DNA of 64,000 bases from Thereva unica (Eukaryota > Arthropoda > Insecta > Diptera > Therevidae), in NCBI GenBank assembly GCA_949987705.1, contig CATLJY010000173.1, positions 1 to 64,000 on the forward strand, given 5' to 3'. The notes below the pieces were generated by a model. That model saw only the letters and a program-made list of their open reading frames with translations. It searched no databases and was not told the DNA's origin. Within the stretch, counting starts at the first letter, position 1. Each line of letters begins with the position of its first letter. Both the position numbers and the translations under genes were made by a program. This document shows positions 22,124 to 32,347 of this stretch, one piece after another.

Positions 22124-23042
22124 ATGTTGGACGACAATGACGATACGTACGAATCATCGAAACAGAATCAGGAGCCACCTGCCCAAAATAACTCAATCCC
22201 AGGCTGCAGCTCATATAGTAACGCCGTCACTTTCGACCCCCACCTCTTATCTTTAAAAATCCCAACATTTTGGAATAACAGACCCGAACTTTGGTTCTTG
22301 CAAATAGAGACTCAATTTAAATTCAAGGGAATCACATCCTCCCAAACGAAGTATGACTACCTTGTCTCATCCTTGTCACAGGAAACCATGGAAATGGTTG
22401 CCGACGTATTGCTCAATCCACCATCAGCAGGAAAATACGAGCACCTAAAAGACTTAATATTAAAGCGAAGCCAAGATTCCGAGGAAAAAAGACTCGACGC
22501 ATTGCTCCACAAAGTAGAACTCGGCAATTACCAACCTCCCGAGTTTCAGACACATGGAATCGTTGGCGGGCGGTAACAGTTTAATAAACGAACCCTTGCT
22601 TCAAAAATTGTGGATGAGCAAACTTCCTACTTCTACGCAAGCGTGCATTATCGCTACTGAACACTCCCATTCACAGGAACAAATCCTTACAGTAGCAGAT
22701 AAAATACACGATTCGACTGGCGGACCCAACATTTCCGTCATCGACCCAACACCATCTAACTTGAAAGGAAATTATACAGAAGAACTCGAAAACAGGGTAA
22801 AGGACTTAGGCCAACGCATGAAAACTCTCGAACTCAGGCTGTCCAGATCACGAAGTCGAAGCCCTTATAACAAACAACAATTTAAAAGCAACAACACATT
22901 TACAAGAACAAGATCTAAAGAGAACTTTGAAAACCCAGAATTTATTTGTTGGTATCATAGGAAATTTGGCACAAAAGCACGAAAATGCTATGAACCATGC
23001 ATAAAAACAAAGAGTGGCAATATAGGGCCAAAAAACAATTAA
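22124..23042 (+). pseudogene. Gypsy-A gag, one frameshift
   Basis: The first frame (22124-22576) has an N-terminal linker, then IPTFWNNRPELWFLQIETQF, a conserved capsid entry. The second (22554-23042) continues with [10 protein letters not shown] and I-A-D-K-I-H-D-like motifs, an Arg/Ser-rich tract, and the box C-W-Y-H-R-K-F-G-x-K-A-R-K-C-x3-C. Comparison with the intact gag of Gypsy-B at 35399 shows that about two bases are missing near 22550. The start ATG at 22124 matches the Gypsy-B start in position relative to the conserved capsid motif. Confidence 0.85.
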
Positions 23043-25228
23043 TATCCACATCGACTACGGCACCGAATGTGGATAAACTCTCACGCCGTTTGTTCATATA
23101 TGACAATGCAACAAAAATAAACTATCTAATCGACACAGGAGCGGAAATTTCAGTACTCCCAAAACGATTCTACGCAAAACTTTGTAGGAAAACTGACTTC
23201 AAGTTATTAGCGGCAAACGGGGCGAACATATCAACTTACGGATACAAACATTTAACTTTAGATCTAAATCTTCGTCGCAGTTTTGACCACACATTCGTTA
23301 TAGCTTCTGTCGATCACGCGATCATCGGCGCCGATTTCCTGTATAAACATAACTTACTGGTAGATATACCCAGACGCAAACTCATCGATGGAACAACTGA
23401 GCTATCAGCCAACTGCATTACCCGCAGGATTCGAAGTATAACTCCCAAATTATTCTCAGTTCAGGGTGAATACGGATCAATATTAAATGAGTTCCAAACA
23501 TTAAAAACCCCACCTGATTTCAAAATCGAGGTTCAACACGACGTCGTACACCGTATCAATACCACCGGCGCACTTCCTTCAGCAAGACCTAGGAGGCTTA
23601 ACCCCGAAAAACATAAAGCCGCAAAGAAAGAGTTCGAAGAGATGGTGAAACTAGGAATATGTCGACCGTCTTCTTCTCACGTCGCCTCACCCTTACATTT
23701 AGTTCCAAAAAAAGACACCCAAGATCTGCGACCTTGCGGAGACTACCGACAACTGAACGCGGCCACGATTTTTGATAAGTACCCATTGCCTAATATCCAA
23801 GATTTCACAATGAATCTCCATGGATGCAAGATCTTCTCAAAAATCGATCTTATACGAGCCTACCATCAAATACCGGTAGCCTCTGAAGACATACATAAAA
23901 CGGCGGTAACAACACCATTCGGTCTTTTCGAATTTTTAAGAATGCCTTTTGGAGTCAAAAATGGGGCGCAGACATTTCAAAGGTTTATAAACCAAGTTCT
24001 AACCGGTCTCGATTTCATGTTCGTTTACGTGGATGACATCCTGATTGGTAGTAAAACACCGGAAGAGCACAAGAACCACCTGAGAACTTTACTAGCAAGG
24101 CTCGAAAAATACAATATTAAGGTAAATCCAAACAAATGCATATTTGGGGCAAAGCAGATAACATTTTTAGGTCACGATATCTCCGAAAATGGAATCGTAC
24201 CATCTCAAGAACGGGTAAGAGCTATCAAAGATTTTCCTAACCCGAACACAATTAAAAAATTACAACGTTTTTTGGGCATGGTAAATTTTTACCACAGATT
24301 CATTCCCAACTTCGCCGAAACGTGCGCACCACTTTACGATTGCTTGAAAGGAAATCCATTGAACAAAAAGGACAAACGCGAACTCAAATGGTCAGACAAA
24401 CTTCAAGAAGCTTTCGACGACGTCAAACAGAAACTGGAAAAATCAGTGCTCTTAGTCCATCCTCACCCAAGCGCGAAACTCAGTCTTTGGATAGACGCGT
24501 CACAAGATGCAGTTGGCGGTGTATTACAACAGCTGACGGAAGGCAAATGGCAACCTCTGAGTTTTTTCTCAAAGAGGTTGCAAGAACGCGAACGGAAATA
24601 TTCAACTTTTGACCGGGAACTTCTCGCGGCATTTCTAGCCTCAAAAAGATTTCGGTATTACATAGAGGGAAAAGACTTAATCATCTACACAGATCACAAG
24701 CCATTGACAAAAGCGATTGGATCTAAAGCCGAAAAGACTTCCAGACAAACCACCCAACTGAACTACATTGCCCAGTTAACAAACGACATCCGATACATTG
24801 AAGGTTGCCGCAACATAGTAGCGGACACGTTCTCTCGATCATACATCGACGCCGTGGAGACATTGAAACTGGACATACAAACAATAAAACAAGAACAGGA
24901 AAAGGACCCCCAATTGAAAGAAATTCTACGCAACCAGGAAACAAAAGCCAGACATTCGTTTACATTACGAAAGATTTTTCTTCCCTTAGAGGAACAGGAA
25001 ATATGGTGTGAAACCAACACAGGTACGTACAAACCATATATTCCGGAATCTCTCCGCAGAGTTGTGTTCGATGTATTACACGGCCTCTCTCACCCAGGTA
25101 TCAGGGCAACGAGAAAACTGATTACCTCTAAATATTTCTGGCCACATATAAACACTGACCTTGGCCGTTGGTCCAAATCCTGCATTGCATGTCAAAAGTG
25201 CAAAATACAACGACACACGTTTTCATAA
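22997..25228 (+). CDS. Gypsy-A pol: protease, RT, RNase H, integrase zinc region
   Basis: 743 codons in one frame, -1 relative to the second gag frame and overlapping it by 46 nt. Domains: retropepsin (Y-L-I-D-T-G-A-E-I-S, residues ~33-42), RT ([31 protein letters not shown] active site near residue 345), RNase H (L-W-I-D-A-S, E-L-L-A-A-F, Y-T-D-H-K-P), and the integrase HHCC entry (H-P-G-I-R-A-T-R, C-I-A-C-Q-K-C). The catalytic DDE core and most of the rest of integrase are missing: directly after the zinc region the sequence jumps to what in Gypsy-B is the pol C-terminus. The deletion (about 690 bp relative to Gypsy-B) lies at about 25210. This copy cannot make integrase. Confidence 0.93.
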   Translation: MHKNKEWQYRAKKQLISTSTTAPNVDKLSRRLFIYDNATKINYLIDTGAEISVLPKRFYAKLCRKTDFKLLAANGANISTYGYKHLTLDLNLRRSFDHTFVIASVDHAIIGADFLYKHNLLVDIPRRKLIDGTTELSANCITRRIRSITPKLFSVQGEYGSILNEFQTLKTPPDFKIEVQHDVVHRINTTGALPSARPRRLNPEKHKAAKKEFEEMVKLGICRPSSSHVASPLHLVPKKDTQDLRPCGDYRQLNAATIFDKYPLPNIQDFTMNLHGCKIFSKIDLIRAYHQIPVASEDIHKTAVTTPFGLFEFLRMPFGVKNGAQTFQRFINQVLTGLDFMFVYVDDILIGSKTPEEHKNHLRTLLARLEKYNIKVNPNKCIFGAKQITFLGHDISENGIVPSQERVRAIKDFPNPNTIKKLQRFLGMVNFYHRFIPNFAETCAPLYDCLKGNPLNKKDKRELKWSDKLQEAFDDVKQKLEKSVLLVHPHPSAKLSLWIDASQDAVGGVLQQLTEGKWQPLSFFSKRLQERERKYSTFDRELLAAFLASKRFRYYIEGKDLIIYTDHKPLTKAIGSKAEKTSRQTTQLNYIAQLTNDIRYIEGCRNIVADTFSRSYIDAVETLKLDIQTIKQEQEKDPQLKEILRNQETKARHSFTLRKIFLPLEEQEIWCETNTGTYKPYIPESLRRVVFDVLHGLSHPGIRATRKLITSKYFWPHINTDLGRWSKSCIACQKCKIQRHTFS

Positions 25229-25446
25229 AAGACGAACTTAAAAAGGGAAGTTTGCATGCCCCTTATACCGGACCGTTCGAGGTATTGGAACGAAATGATA
25301 AATGTTTCTTAGTAAAAAAACAAGACAAAAATTGCTTAATTTCGATAGATCGACTCAAGCCCGCATTCGTCCTAAATGAAGACATGTCCACGGTCAACAG
25401 AGTTACAAGATCCCAAAATAAAAAGAAAATTACTTTCAACATATAA
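25168..25446 (+). pseudogene. Gypsy-A integrase C-terminal remnant
   Basis: The useful part starts at about 25218 with H-V-F-I-K-D-E-L-K-K-G-S-L, then Y-T-G-P-F-E-V-L, the GPY/F module, and S-I-D-R-L-K-P-A-F-V-L. It aligns with the last ~75 residues of Gypsy-B pol. It is out of frame with the upstream pol, so the deletion junction also shifts the frame. Confidence 0.85.
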
Positions 25447-25777
25447 TTAAAAGTTTACATTTCATTAAATATCTAATTTTAGGCAATTATCAAGCAACAT
25501 TCCACAATATATTTACACATATAAATAAGCAATTATGACATTGAATTCGATAATAAAAATACATAAATTTTTTTTTTGAATTAAAATAAAAAGTAATAAT
25601 GGTAGCATTGTAAGCGATAGTACCTAATTAGCAATTATACACATACATAAAATTTGGAATTAGAGTAAATAAATGAATTAATAGACTAAGAGAATAGATG
25701 TATAGGTAATCATAAAGGTAATAATAAGTAAGAAAATTTTGTACACTTGCACTACATTTACATGCATTGAACTTGTA
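25447..25777 (+). other. Gypsy-A 3' untranslated segment
   Basis: AT-rich, no open frame. It ends where the poly-T of the antisense LINE begins. Confidence 0.6.
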
Positions 25778-26104
25778 TTTTTTTTTTTTTTTTTTTTTTT
25801 TTATTTGATGAACTTATAAAATTATACATACATACATATATACAAACATAATAGCTCAAATACAAATTAAAATCAAAGTGACTATACCTGATTAATACAC
25901 ATGAGAATTCTATTTGAATGACAAAGTTAGCTCTCACATAAGAAGACTTGTGTGTGAGAACTCTAGCAGTTCTAGCTACTGCAAATATTCTTTGGTTATA
26001 CTAAATTTTTTTTAAAAAAGAAAAAAGAAAAAGCTGTGCTATATTTATGTACAATTTACAAATTTCGAATAATATCAACATTTTGAAAAATGTATAAGTA
26101 ATAG

Positions 26105-29071
26105 TTAATTGGACAAATGTTTTAAAAATTCGTTACTGTTCCTACCAATAAGGCATTTAAGTATAAATTTATAATTTGAATCATTCAAAGATTGCCGTGT
26201 ATCGATAGAGAGTTCGTTGAACATTAACGGACCCAAGTAACTGGAATGTCTTTGAGTTAACGTTTTTTTCCGTTTTTGAATTAAAAGTGGTCGAGTTAGT
26301 TGCCTTCTAGTTTGATATCTTGAGAAATGCCGAGGAAATAAATTAAGGTTTTTATAAGTGAACTTAAGCAAATTGAAGCAAAAAATTTGCCTGACAGTGA
26401 ATACATTGAAAGTAGCTAACGCTTCAGTAGTGGAGAACAATTTCGGTTTCCTTAAGCACATTTTAACTATTTGAGATTGTAAGTTGGTTAAAGGATTCAG
26501 GGCATTTGTATATGTAGGTCCCCAAGCTATAATACCATATTGTATAAGTGATTGAATTAATGCAAAATAAACCGCTCTCAAAGTTGGTCTATCCAGGATA
26601 TTACGGAGCAGAAGAAATTTGTACTTGAGTTTCCTTATCCTTTTGCATATACTAAGAATATGTATATCCCATTTGAGACGGCTATCTATTGTCACCCCTA
26701 AGTATTTAGTATATGGAACATTTTGTAAAGGGCAATCCAATAACTTAATACAGTTTTGGTTTAGAGTATCGCTTGTTTGGCCAAACGTGATAAGATGCGT
26801 TTTCTCCAGATTTAAAGCAAGCTTGTGCATACATAGCCACTCGTATAATGTTTCAATACCACTATTAGCTAGGTTGATAGTTGTGTTCCAATTATTGCTT
26901 TTGAATATAAGAACAGTGTCATCAGCGAAAGCTACAATGTGTCCATTTACAATGTTATGTTGGAGATTGCAAATGTCATTGACATAAATGAGAAATAATA
27001 GAGGGCCAAGCACAGTTCCCTGAGGTATACCACAGCGTACTAAACATGGCTCACTTACTGTATTCCCTACTTTAACGAGCTGAGATCGTCCATAAAGGTA
27101 GGATTGGAATAGGGCGAGTGTTTTTTGATTTATACCTAGATTTTCCAGTTTCTTGATCAATAGCTGGTGGTTTACGGTATCGAAAGCCTTTTTAAGATCA
27201 AGAAAAATAGCCAATACTTTCTCATTTTTATCTACGCCAGCATAGATGAAGGAGGTAAGGTCAAACAAAGCATGGTCTGTAGATGTGTTCGATCTAAATC
27301 CATATTGGTTATTTGCTAGGATATTGTTATCATCCAGAAATTTCAACAATCTACTCTTTAGACACTTTTCAAAGATCTTAGCAATATTGGACAGCAGACT
27401 TATTGGCCTGTAGTTGTTAGGGTCACATTTATTACCGGACTTATGCAAGGGGATAATAACAGCACATTTCAACTTGTCTGGGAAAATACCCTTTTCCATA
27501 GACAAATTGAAAATATGTTGAAGCGGACGTTTGATATAGTTTAATATACCTTTCAGAATTTTTGCAGTAAATCCATCACTTCCGGGTGCTTTACCTGCTT
27601 TTAAATTTTGTATGTGAAAACATATTTCATCGCAGTTTATTAGTGGAAACTCCAGAGGATAACGGATCGATCGGTTAGCGATATTAACCATTTCATGAGA
27701 ATCGGCGGTGGAGCGAACGCTGTTTGCGATTTTCTCGCCAATACTTGCAAAGTGATCATTTAATTCACATGCAATGGCATAATCGTCTTTTGTTATGGTC
27801 CCGTCCTTTGTTTTTATTTCACAAATCCCCTCATCTGGTCTTCCCCTATATAAAATTTCATTAATTTTACCCCAAAGTTTCTTAGGGTTATCCTTAACAT
27901 TGTTGATTTCATTACTATAAAAAGCGTATTTGGTTATCTTAATGAGACTGCATAGTTTATTTCTGTAGAGTTTATACTTAGAACGGAGTTGTGGATTGAA
28001 AGGTTGTTTTCTTAACTTTTTAGCTAATTTGTCTCTAGTTCTAATAGATGTTAGTAAACCTTTTGTGATCCAAGGCTTTCTTGCTCTCATGTTCGAGCTT
28101 GTTTGCAATATACGACAGGTTGTAGACAATGTAACGTATCTATTTAGTATTTTAAAGAATTCGTCAGTCGAAGCATTTGGATCGTCATTATTAACTACTG
28201 ACAACCAATTTTCATTTTTAATTACCGAAACTAGTTGTCCCATATTTACACATTTAATTTCACGGAAAGGTCTTTCCCCGTCTCCGTCGGAATTCGCACT
28301 TGCACTGCGAAAATTAATTTTTGCCACGGTACTGAAATGATCCGTTATGTATGTTTCAAAAATACCTGTATTGAAAGAGGAGTTGTAGTTTTGTTTATAA
28401 AACACATGATCAATACAGGAAGACGAACCCTTAGCCACCCTTGTTGCACCCATTAAATGTTCTACAAAACCAAATTTCATAAGTACATTTAAATATTCGT
28501 TGCAGTCATTTGATGGCCTTTCATCACTCAAATTTATGTTAATATCACCTAGGATCAAATGGTTGACTATCCCCTTGTTTATTTCTAGATAGGTTTCTAA
28601 AGAGTTTATGAAATTTAACGCATTTGTAAAGCTAGGGGATCTGTATAAGGCTGTGACATTAAGTTGTAAATCTTTGCATAAAGTTACACAAAGGTTTAAA
28701 CCATTGGCTTCAAAAAATTCAAAATCTATAACATCAACAGAAAAAGCATTTTTAACATATACGACCACTCCATCACATTTATTATATTTACTAGGCTTAT
28801 TATACGAATGATAACCGTCTATTTCGAAACAAAATGAATCATCCATCCAGGTTTCCGTGAGTACGATAATGTCAAAATCGATTTTTATATTATTTAAGAG
28901 AATAAGGCAATCGTCAAAGTTTCTATTTAAACTTCTAATGTTCAAATGATAAATTTTTACTTCATTGCCATTGCCACTATCTAGCAGGAAATCTCTACAT
29001 TCTTTAATGTTTTTAATCAGTATTGTGTTATTATTTTTATACCTATCTAAACTAGTTAAATAATTATCCAT
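26105..29071 (-). CDS. LINE pol: AP endonuclease and reverse transcriptase
   Basis: 988 codons without interruption. Residues ~40-260 are an exonuclease/endonuclease/phosphatase domain with H-L-N-I-R-S-L, T-E-T-W, L-G-D-I-N-I-N, D-H-V-F and T-D-H-F-S. The RT spans about 480-780: GKAPGSDGFTAKILKG, P-I-S-L-L-S-N-I-A-K, F-L-D-L-K-K-A-F-D, G-I-P-Q-G-T-V-L-G-P, and F-A-D-D (active site). The endonuclease nicks chromosomal DNA and the RT copies the element's RNA onto the nick. All catalytic motifs I can check are present, so this copy could be active. The ATG at 29071 lies 77 nt downstream of the ORF1 stop. Confidence 0.95.
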   Translation of the reverse strand: MDNYLTSLDRYKNNNTILIKNIKECRDFLLDSGNGNEVKIYHLNIRSLNRNFDDCLILLNNIKIDFDIIVLTETWMDDSFCFEIDGYHSYNKPSKYNKCDGVVVYVKNAFSVDVIDFEFFEANGLNLCVTLCKDLQLNVTALYRSPSFTNALNFINSLETYLEINKGIVNHLILGDININLSDERPSNDCNEYLNVLMKFGFVEHLMGATRVAKGSSSCIDHVFYKQNYNSSFNTGIFETYITDHFSTVAKINFRSASANSDGDGERPFREIKCVNMGQLVSVIKNENWLSVVNNDDPNASTDEFFKILNRYVTLSTTCRILQTSSNMRARKPWITKGLLTSIRTRDKLAKKLRKQPFNPQLRSKYKLYRNKLCSLIKITKYAFYSNEINNVKDNPKKLWGKINEILYRGRPDEGICEIKTKDGTITKDDYAIACELNDHFASIGEKIANSVRSTADSHEMVNIANRSIRYPLEFPLINCDEICFHIQNLKAGKAPGSDGFTAKILKGILNYIKRPLQHIFNLSMEKGIFPDKLKCAVIIPLHKSGNKCDPNNYRPISLLSNIAKIFEKCLKSRLLKFLDDNNILANNQYGFRSNTSTDHALFDLTSFIYAGVDKNEKVLAIFLDLKKAFDTVNHQLLIKKLENLGINQKTLALFQSYLYGRSQLVKVGNTVSEPCLVRCGIPQGTVLGPLLFLIYVNDICNLQHNIVNGHIVAFADDTVLIFKSNNWNTTINLANSGIETLYEWLCMHKLALNLEKTHLITFGQTSDTLNQNCIKLLDCPLQNVPYTKYLGVTIDSRLKWDIHILSICKRIRKLKYKFLLLRNILDRPTLRAVYFALIQSLIQYGIIAWGPTYTNALNPLTNLQSQIVKMCLRKPKLFSTTEALATFNVFTVRQIFCFNLLKFTYKNLNLFPRHFSRYQTRRQLTRPLLIQKRKKTLTQRHSSYLGPLMFNELSIDTRQSLNDSNYKFILKCLIGRNSNEFLKHLSN

Positions 29072-29148
29072 TATAAAAAGAAAAAGAAAAATTCAAAAAA
29101 AAAATAATAATAAAATTTGAAATAAATAAATCAATCAGTACCAAGAAG

Positions 29149-30072
29149 CTAACAAAGGAGTGAATCGATGTCTTTTTCGGTTCTAACAATAAAAACTTTC
29201 CCTTTGTCTACTTTCCTAACTAATATGCGACCTTCGTTTACCCAAACATACTTCACTTTGTCCTTCAATGATGTTTTAGTTTTGGCCAAGAGTTCCGCTG
29301 TATACGATGTCAGATGCTCTCTAATATAGAAGCAGCCATCACCCAGATCTCTATGTACATGTTCTAGTGAGATCCCTCGCCGGCCGTTGTTAAGTCTCAC
29401 TGCAGCTTTGTAGGAACTCAAATATGCGTCTCTTACATTTTTCCTGGTGAACTGTACGATGATACTGCTAGACTCAGAGGATCGACCACGCTGTCTGTAC
29501 ACGTCACTAACTTCTGTTTCGTTTAGGCTGAGGTCAACGACCTTTGCGACAGCAGTAACAATTGTGTTCAGGTTTTCATTTTTCGTTTCCTTTATGCCAT
29601 GTATGACAAGGTTATTTTTCCGTTGCATGCTTGCGTAGGAATTATTCTCTAACTTTAGTTTTGCAATTTCATTTTTTAATATCGCGTTCTCCACTTTCAC
29701 TTCATGAAGTTCCTTGAGCACACAACTGATTTTATTTTGATATTCATCAAATTTATCGGACATGAACTGAATTGACTGTTTGAGTTCATTAATTTCTTTC
29801 ACAGAATCTTTTCGAAATTTATCCAATTCACACTTCACTTTTCCAAAAAATATTTCGGCACTTCCATCAAGTTCAACATTACTTTTACTGGTGACTTTTG
29901 ACTTGCAAGAGTCACATTTCCAGGTTTCACGTTTTTGTCCTAATTTTCTTATGTTATCCACAAGTTTTAAATGGCAGCAGGCTGCGTGATAATAGTTATC
30001 ACAGGAAGTACACATTATCACGTCTTTTGGATCAGAAAAAGCTTTTTTACAACCACTGCATGAATTAGACAT
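29149..30072 (-). CDS. LINE ORF1 protein with PHD-type zinc finger
   Basis: 307 codons. Residues 4-57 hold paired zinc ligands: C-x2-C, C-x2-C, H-x2-C and C-x2-C (S-C-S-G-C-K-K at the start, T-S-C-D-N-Y-Y-H-A-A-C in the middle), a PHD-like C4HC3 finger. Residues ~85-145 are heptad-rich with K-E-I-N-E-L-K-Q and K-L-K-L-E-N-N, a coiled coil for self-association. A folded region follows with N-L-V-I-H-G-I-K-E and S-S-I-I-V-Q-F, resembling the RNA-binding fold of other LINE ORF1 proteins. It would coat the RNA. The arrangement matches ORF1 of CR1/L2-group elements in animals. Confidence 0.85.
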   Translation of the reverse strand: MSNSCSGCKKAFSDPKDVIMCTSCDNYYHAACCHLKLVDNIRKLGQKRETWKCDSCKSKVTSKSNVELDGSAEIFFGKVKCELDKFRKDSVKEINELKQSIQFMSDKFDEYQNKISCVLKELHEVKVENAILKNEIAKLKLENNSYASMQRKNNLVIHGIKETKNENLNTIVTAVAKVVDLSLNETEVSDVYRQRGRSSESSSIIVQFTRKNVRDAYLSSYKAAVRLNNGRRGISLEHVHRDLGDGCFYIREHLTSYTAELLAKTKTSLKDKVKYVWVNEGRILVRKVDKGKVFIVRTEKDIDSLLC

Positions 30073-30210
30073 TTTTAGAAAAATTTAGATAATTTAAATA
30101 AAATTCAAAATAACGGATGGAATCAGGATTAAGCTGAGAGCACCGATATGGATACGTCTGTTCGCTAAGACTGCTAGACATCAAGTCAAATAATACGTCG
30201 ACAGCTTTTC

Positions 30211-30225
30211 AGTGAGGGGGAGTGA
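30211..30225 (+). promoter_or_regulatory. Gypsy-A polypurine tract
   Basis: AGTGAGGGGGAGTGA sits directly before the 3' LTR. Gypsy-B has the equivalent GAGGGGGAGTGA at 41319-41330. It would prime plus-strand synthesis. Confidence 0.85.
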
Positions 30226-30507
30226 TGTGGCGGATGTAATCGCCACTTTAATCTACAACAAACGGATGCAACCGTCGCAAACAAATATCCCTAAAAGGCG
30301 GCTAACATCACGCCGTAGGAAACAGAAAGGTCCCGCCAAGAAGCTCCCTGCATCAGTACTGATCGAAGACTCAGAAAGACTACACATCGATTACAAATTC
30401 GGAATAAACTTCTTTAAATTAAATAAAAGTTTTTATATTAGAAATTCCCCAGCCGTTTTATAATGTCGTGGTAGCAAGTGTGCTAAGTTGCAACCTGCTA
30501 CCCGACA
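30226..30507 (+). repeat. Gypsy-A 3' LTR
   Basis: 282 bp, same as 20535-20816. Followed by the AACCT duplication at 30508-30512, after which element I pol resumes. Confidence 0.95.
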
Positions 30508-30512
30508 AACCT

Positions 30513-31358
30513 TTTAAAAGATCGGCTTTGCTGTGATCCAGAACTAAAGCTATTTAATCCTCGTTTATAAACGGAACTGCATACGGACGACAGCAAAGCT
30601 GGATATGGTGGTGTATTGCTGCAGAAGTATTTGGAGGGTAACAAGCTACATCCAGTATTTTACATAAGCTTCAAAACAACGGATACTAAGAAGAACTACT
30701 CAAGCTATGAGCTGGAAGTATTGGCAATTATAAAGTCATTAAAAAAGTTGCGTACATATATGTTGGGACTTTCGTTCAAAATTGTCACAGACTGTAAAGC
30801 TTTCCAGTTAACGATGAAGAAGAAAGAGCTAAGTAGTCGTGTCGCAAGATGGGCACTTTTATTAGAAGAGTACGATTGTACTATTCAGCATCGATCAGGG
30901 TCGGCAATGAGACACGTGGACGCATTGAGTAGCTACCCTGCAGTGTTTTCGGCGGAAATTAGCATTTTGCAGCATGTTCGCGGAGCACAAGCTAAGGATG
31001 AGACCTGTCGATTGTTACCGACATTACTTCGGGAACGGGAGTTCGGGAACGTCATTTGGAACAACATCTTGTACAAGTTCGTAGATGGGAACTATCTTCT
31101 CGTTGTTCCGAAATCACATCAAAAAGAGATAATTCGTAATATGCACGACCAAGGCCACATCAATAAGAGAAAAGTGGAGGCGCTAGTTAAGCAGGAATAC
31201 TTTATACCAAACTTGCCTAAAAAGGTAAAAGCCGTTCTATCCAACTGCGTTCAATGCATCCTTGCCTTGCGCAAACAAGGAAAACCAGAAGGAGTTTTGA
31301 ATCCCATAGAGAAGATTGATTTGCCGTTACTTATACTTATCATGCGGATCATCTAGGA
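30513..31358 (+). pseudogene. Element I RNase H and integrase zinc domain
   Basis: Pol resumes in the RT-RNase H connection. RNase H motifs: H-T-D-D-S-K-A-G-Y-G-G-V-L at about 30575 (a stop lies just upstream at about 30570), Y-S-S-Y-E-L-E-V-L-A, I-V-T-D-C-K-A-F and H-V-D-A-L-S. The long frame 30616-31356 then carries the integrase zinc region: H-D-Q-G-H, C-V-Q-C. A frameshift at about 31330 ends it, just before the first catalytic Asp. Confidence 0.88.
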
Positions 31359-32030
31359 CCTCTTCCATCAACTTCAAAGAACTACAAATACCTCTTCGTC
31401 ATTATTGAAGCCTTTACGAGAAGTTATTAAGAATTTAGAGTTACAAGCTGAAGTATTCGGCAACCCTCATAGAATAATTACTGACAGAGGAACCGCTTTT
31501 ACAGCTGGCAATTTTCATGTTTACTGTTAAGAGCAGAAAATTCAGCATGCCCGGGTAACCACAGGAGTCCCACAAGGCAACGGCCAAGTTGAGCGTTTAA
31601 ACCAAACAATCATCGTAGTGCTAGCTAAGATGTCTCTGGAAAACCCCCAGAAATGGTTCAAGCATGTTCCCCACTTGCAGCGGATTTTGAACTCGACGCT
31701 ATCCCGAGCTACAGGAAGAACGCCATTCGAGCTCCTATTTGGCGTAAAGATGACACGAGGCGAGGATTTCGAATTAAGTAGAATTGTAGAAGAAGAGCTT
31801 GTGAAGGAATTCGACGACAATAGGCAAGAGCTAAGGCAGCAGGCAAAGCGAGATATCGAGAAGATCCAAGAAGAAAATCGGAAATATGCCCGAAGAAAGA
31901 GAAAGGCTGCTAGAGATTACAACCTAGGAGAACTGGTGGCGGTTAAACGCACCCAATTTGCCCGGGCGCAAAGTTGTATCCAAAGTTTATGAGGCCGTAT
32001 CAAATCACCAGGAAAAAGGGAAAAGATCGC
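31359..32030 (+). pseudogene. Element I integrase core and C-terminus
   Basis: In shifted frames the three catalytic residues can be found: H-A-D-H-L-G (about 31345), I-T-D-R-G-T-A-F (about 31480) and G-Q-V-E-R-L-N (about 31580). A stop follows H-V-Y-C between the second and third. The frame 31618-31992 carries the end of the core (LNSTLSRATGRTPFELLFG), a charged coiled region and the start of the C-terminal module. The BEL element interrupts at 32030; the final ~50 residues are at 45698-45845. Confidence 0.85.
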
Positions 32031-32235
32031 TGTTGAAAATCTACATACATATACATCTATACTCTAACTCATCATTCTTGCGTGAGAGAGTTCAGTTGCG
32101 ACGATTAAGCCGGACAGTGCGCTAGTACCGAAAACACCCGCTTTAAAGATTTAATAAAGTTTTGTTATATAAAACGTGTCTTTTCTTTCGATTACGTATC
32201 CTTTCTTTTTTATCCCGCTGAGTTTATTTTTGACA
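32031..32235 (+). repeat. BEL 5' LTR
   Basis: 205 bp. It contains TTTAATAAAGTTTTG, a plausible polyadenylation signal, about 60 bp before its end. Nearly identical to 45496-45697. Confidence 0.92.
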
Positions 32236-32236
32236 T

Positions 32237-32254
32237 TGGTGCCGAAACCCGGGA
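32237..32254 (+). promoter_or_regulatory. BEL primer-binding site, tRNA-Phe
   Basis: TGGTGCCGAAACCCGGGA is the complement of the conserved 3' end of tRNA-Phe (CCCGGGTTTCGGCA plus CCA). One base separates it from the LTR. Confidence 0.82.
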
Positions 32255-32347
32255 TTTATAAAGTAATAACTACGTAGGCATAATTTAACGGAAAGAAAAG
32301 AGAATTCGGTGTAAAATTACTCGTTAAGATATCGCTCGTCAATAAAA

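Larger units (their letters stand above)
25778..30180 (-). mobile_element. CR1/L2-like LINE, apparently full length, inserted in Gypsy-A
   Basis: On the minus strand: a 5' region ending near 30180 (exact start uncertain), ORF1 (29149-30072), pol (26105-29071), a ~300-bp 3' UTR and a terminal A tract (T25 at 25778-25802 on the + strand). Both frames are intact. The 3' poly(A) and endonuclease plus RT in one protein make it a target-primed non-LTR element. I found no clear target-site duplication between the sequence left of the poly-T and the 30100-30210 region, so the 5' boundary is approximate. Clade is called from RT motifs and the PHD-type ORF1, not from a tree. Confidence 0.9.
20535..30507 (+). 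mobile_element. Gypsy-A: CsRn1-type Ty3/Gypsy retrotransposon
   Basis: Two 282-bp LTRs that look identical throughout, TGTGGCGG to CCCGACA, are flanked by AACCT at 20530-20534 and 30508-30512. PBS complements tRNA-Trp. Gag ends in a C-x2-H-x9-C-x3-C box rather than CCHC. The tRNA-Trp primer together with the CHCC box is the published hallmark of the CsRn1 clade. Pol is open but lacks the integrase core. An antisense LINE occupies 25778 to about 30180, so the element's own sequence is roughly 5.6 kb. Identical LTRs imply very recent insertion. Confidence 0.92.

Noticed and set aside
26619..28811. Plus-strand frames of 67-122 codons
   Set aside because: They are shadows of the intact LINE pol on the minus strand.
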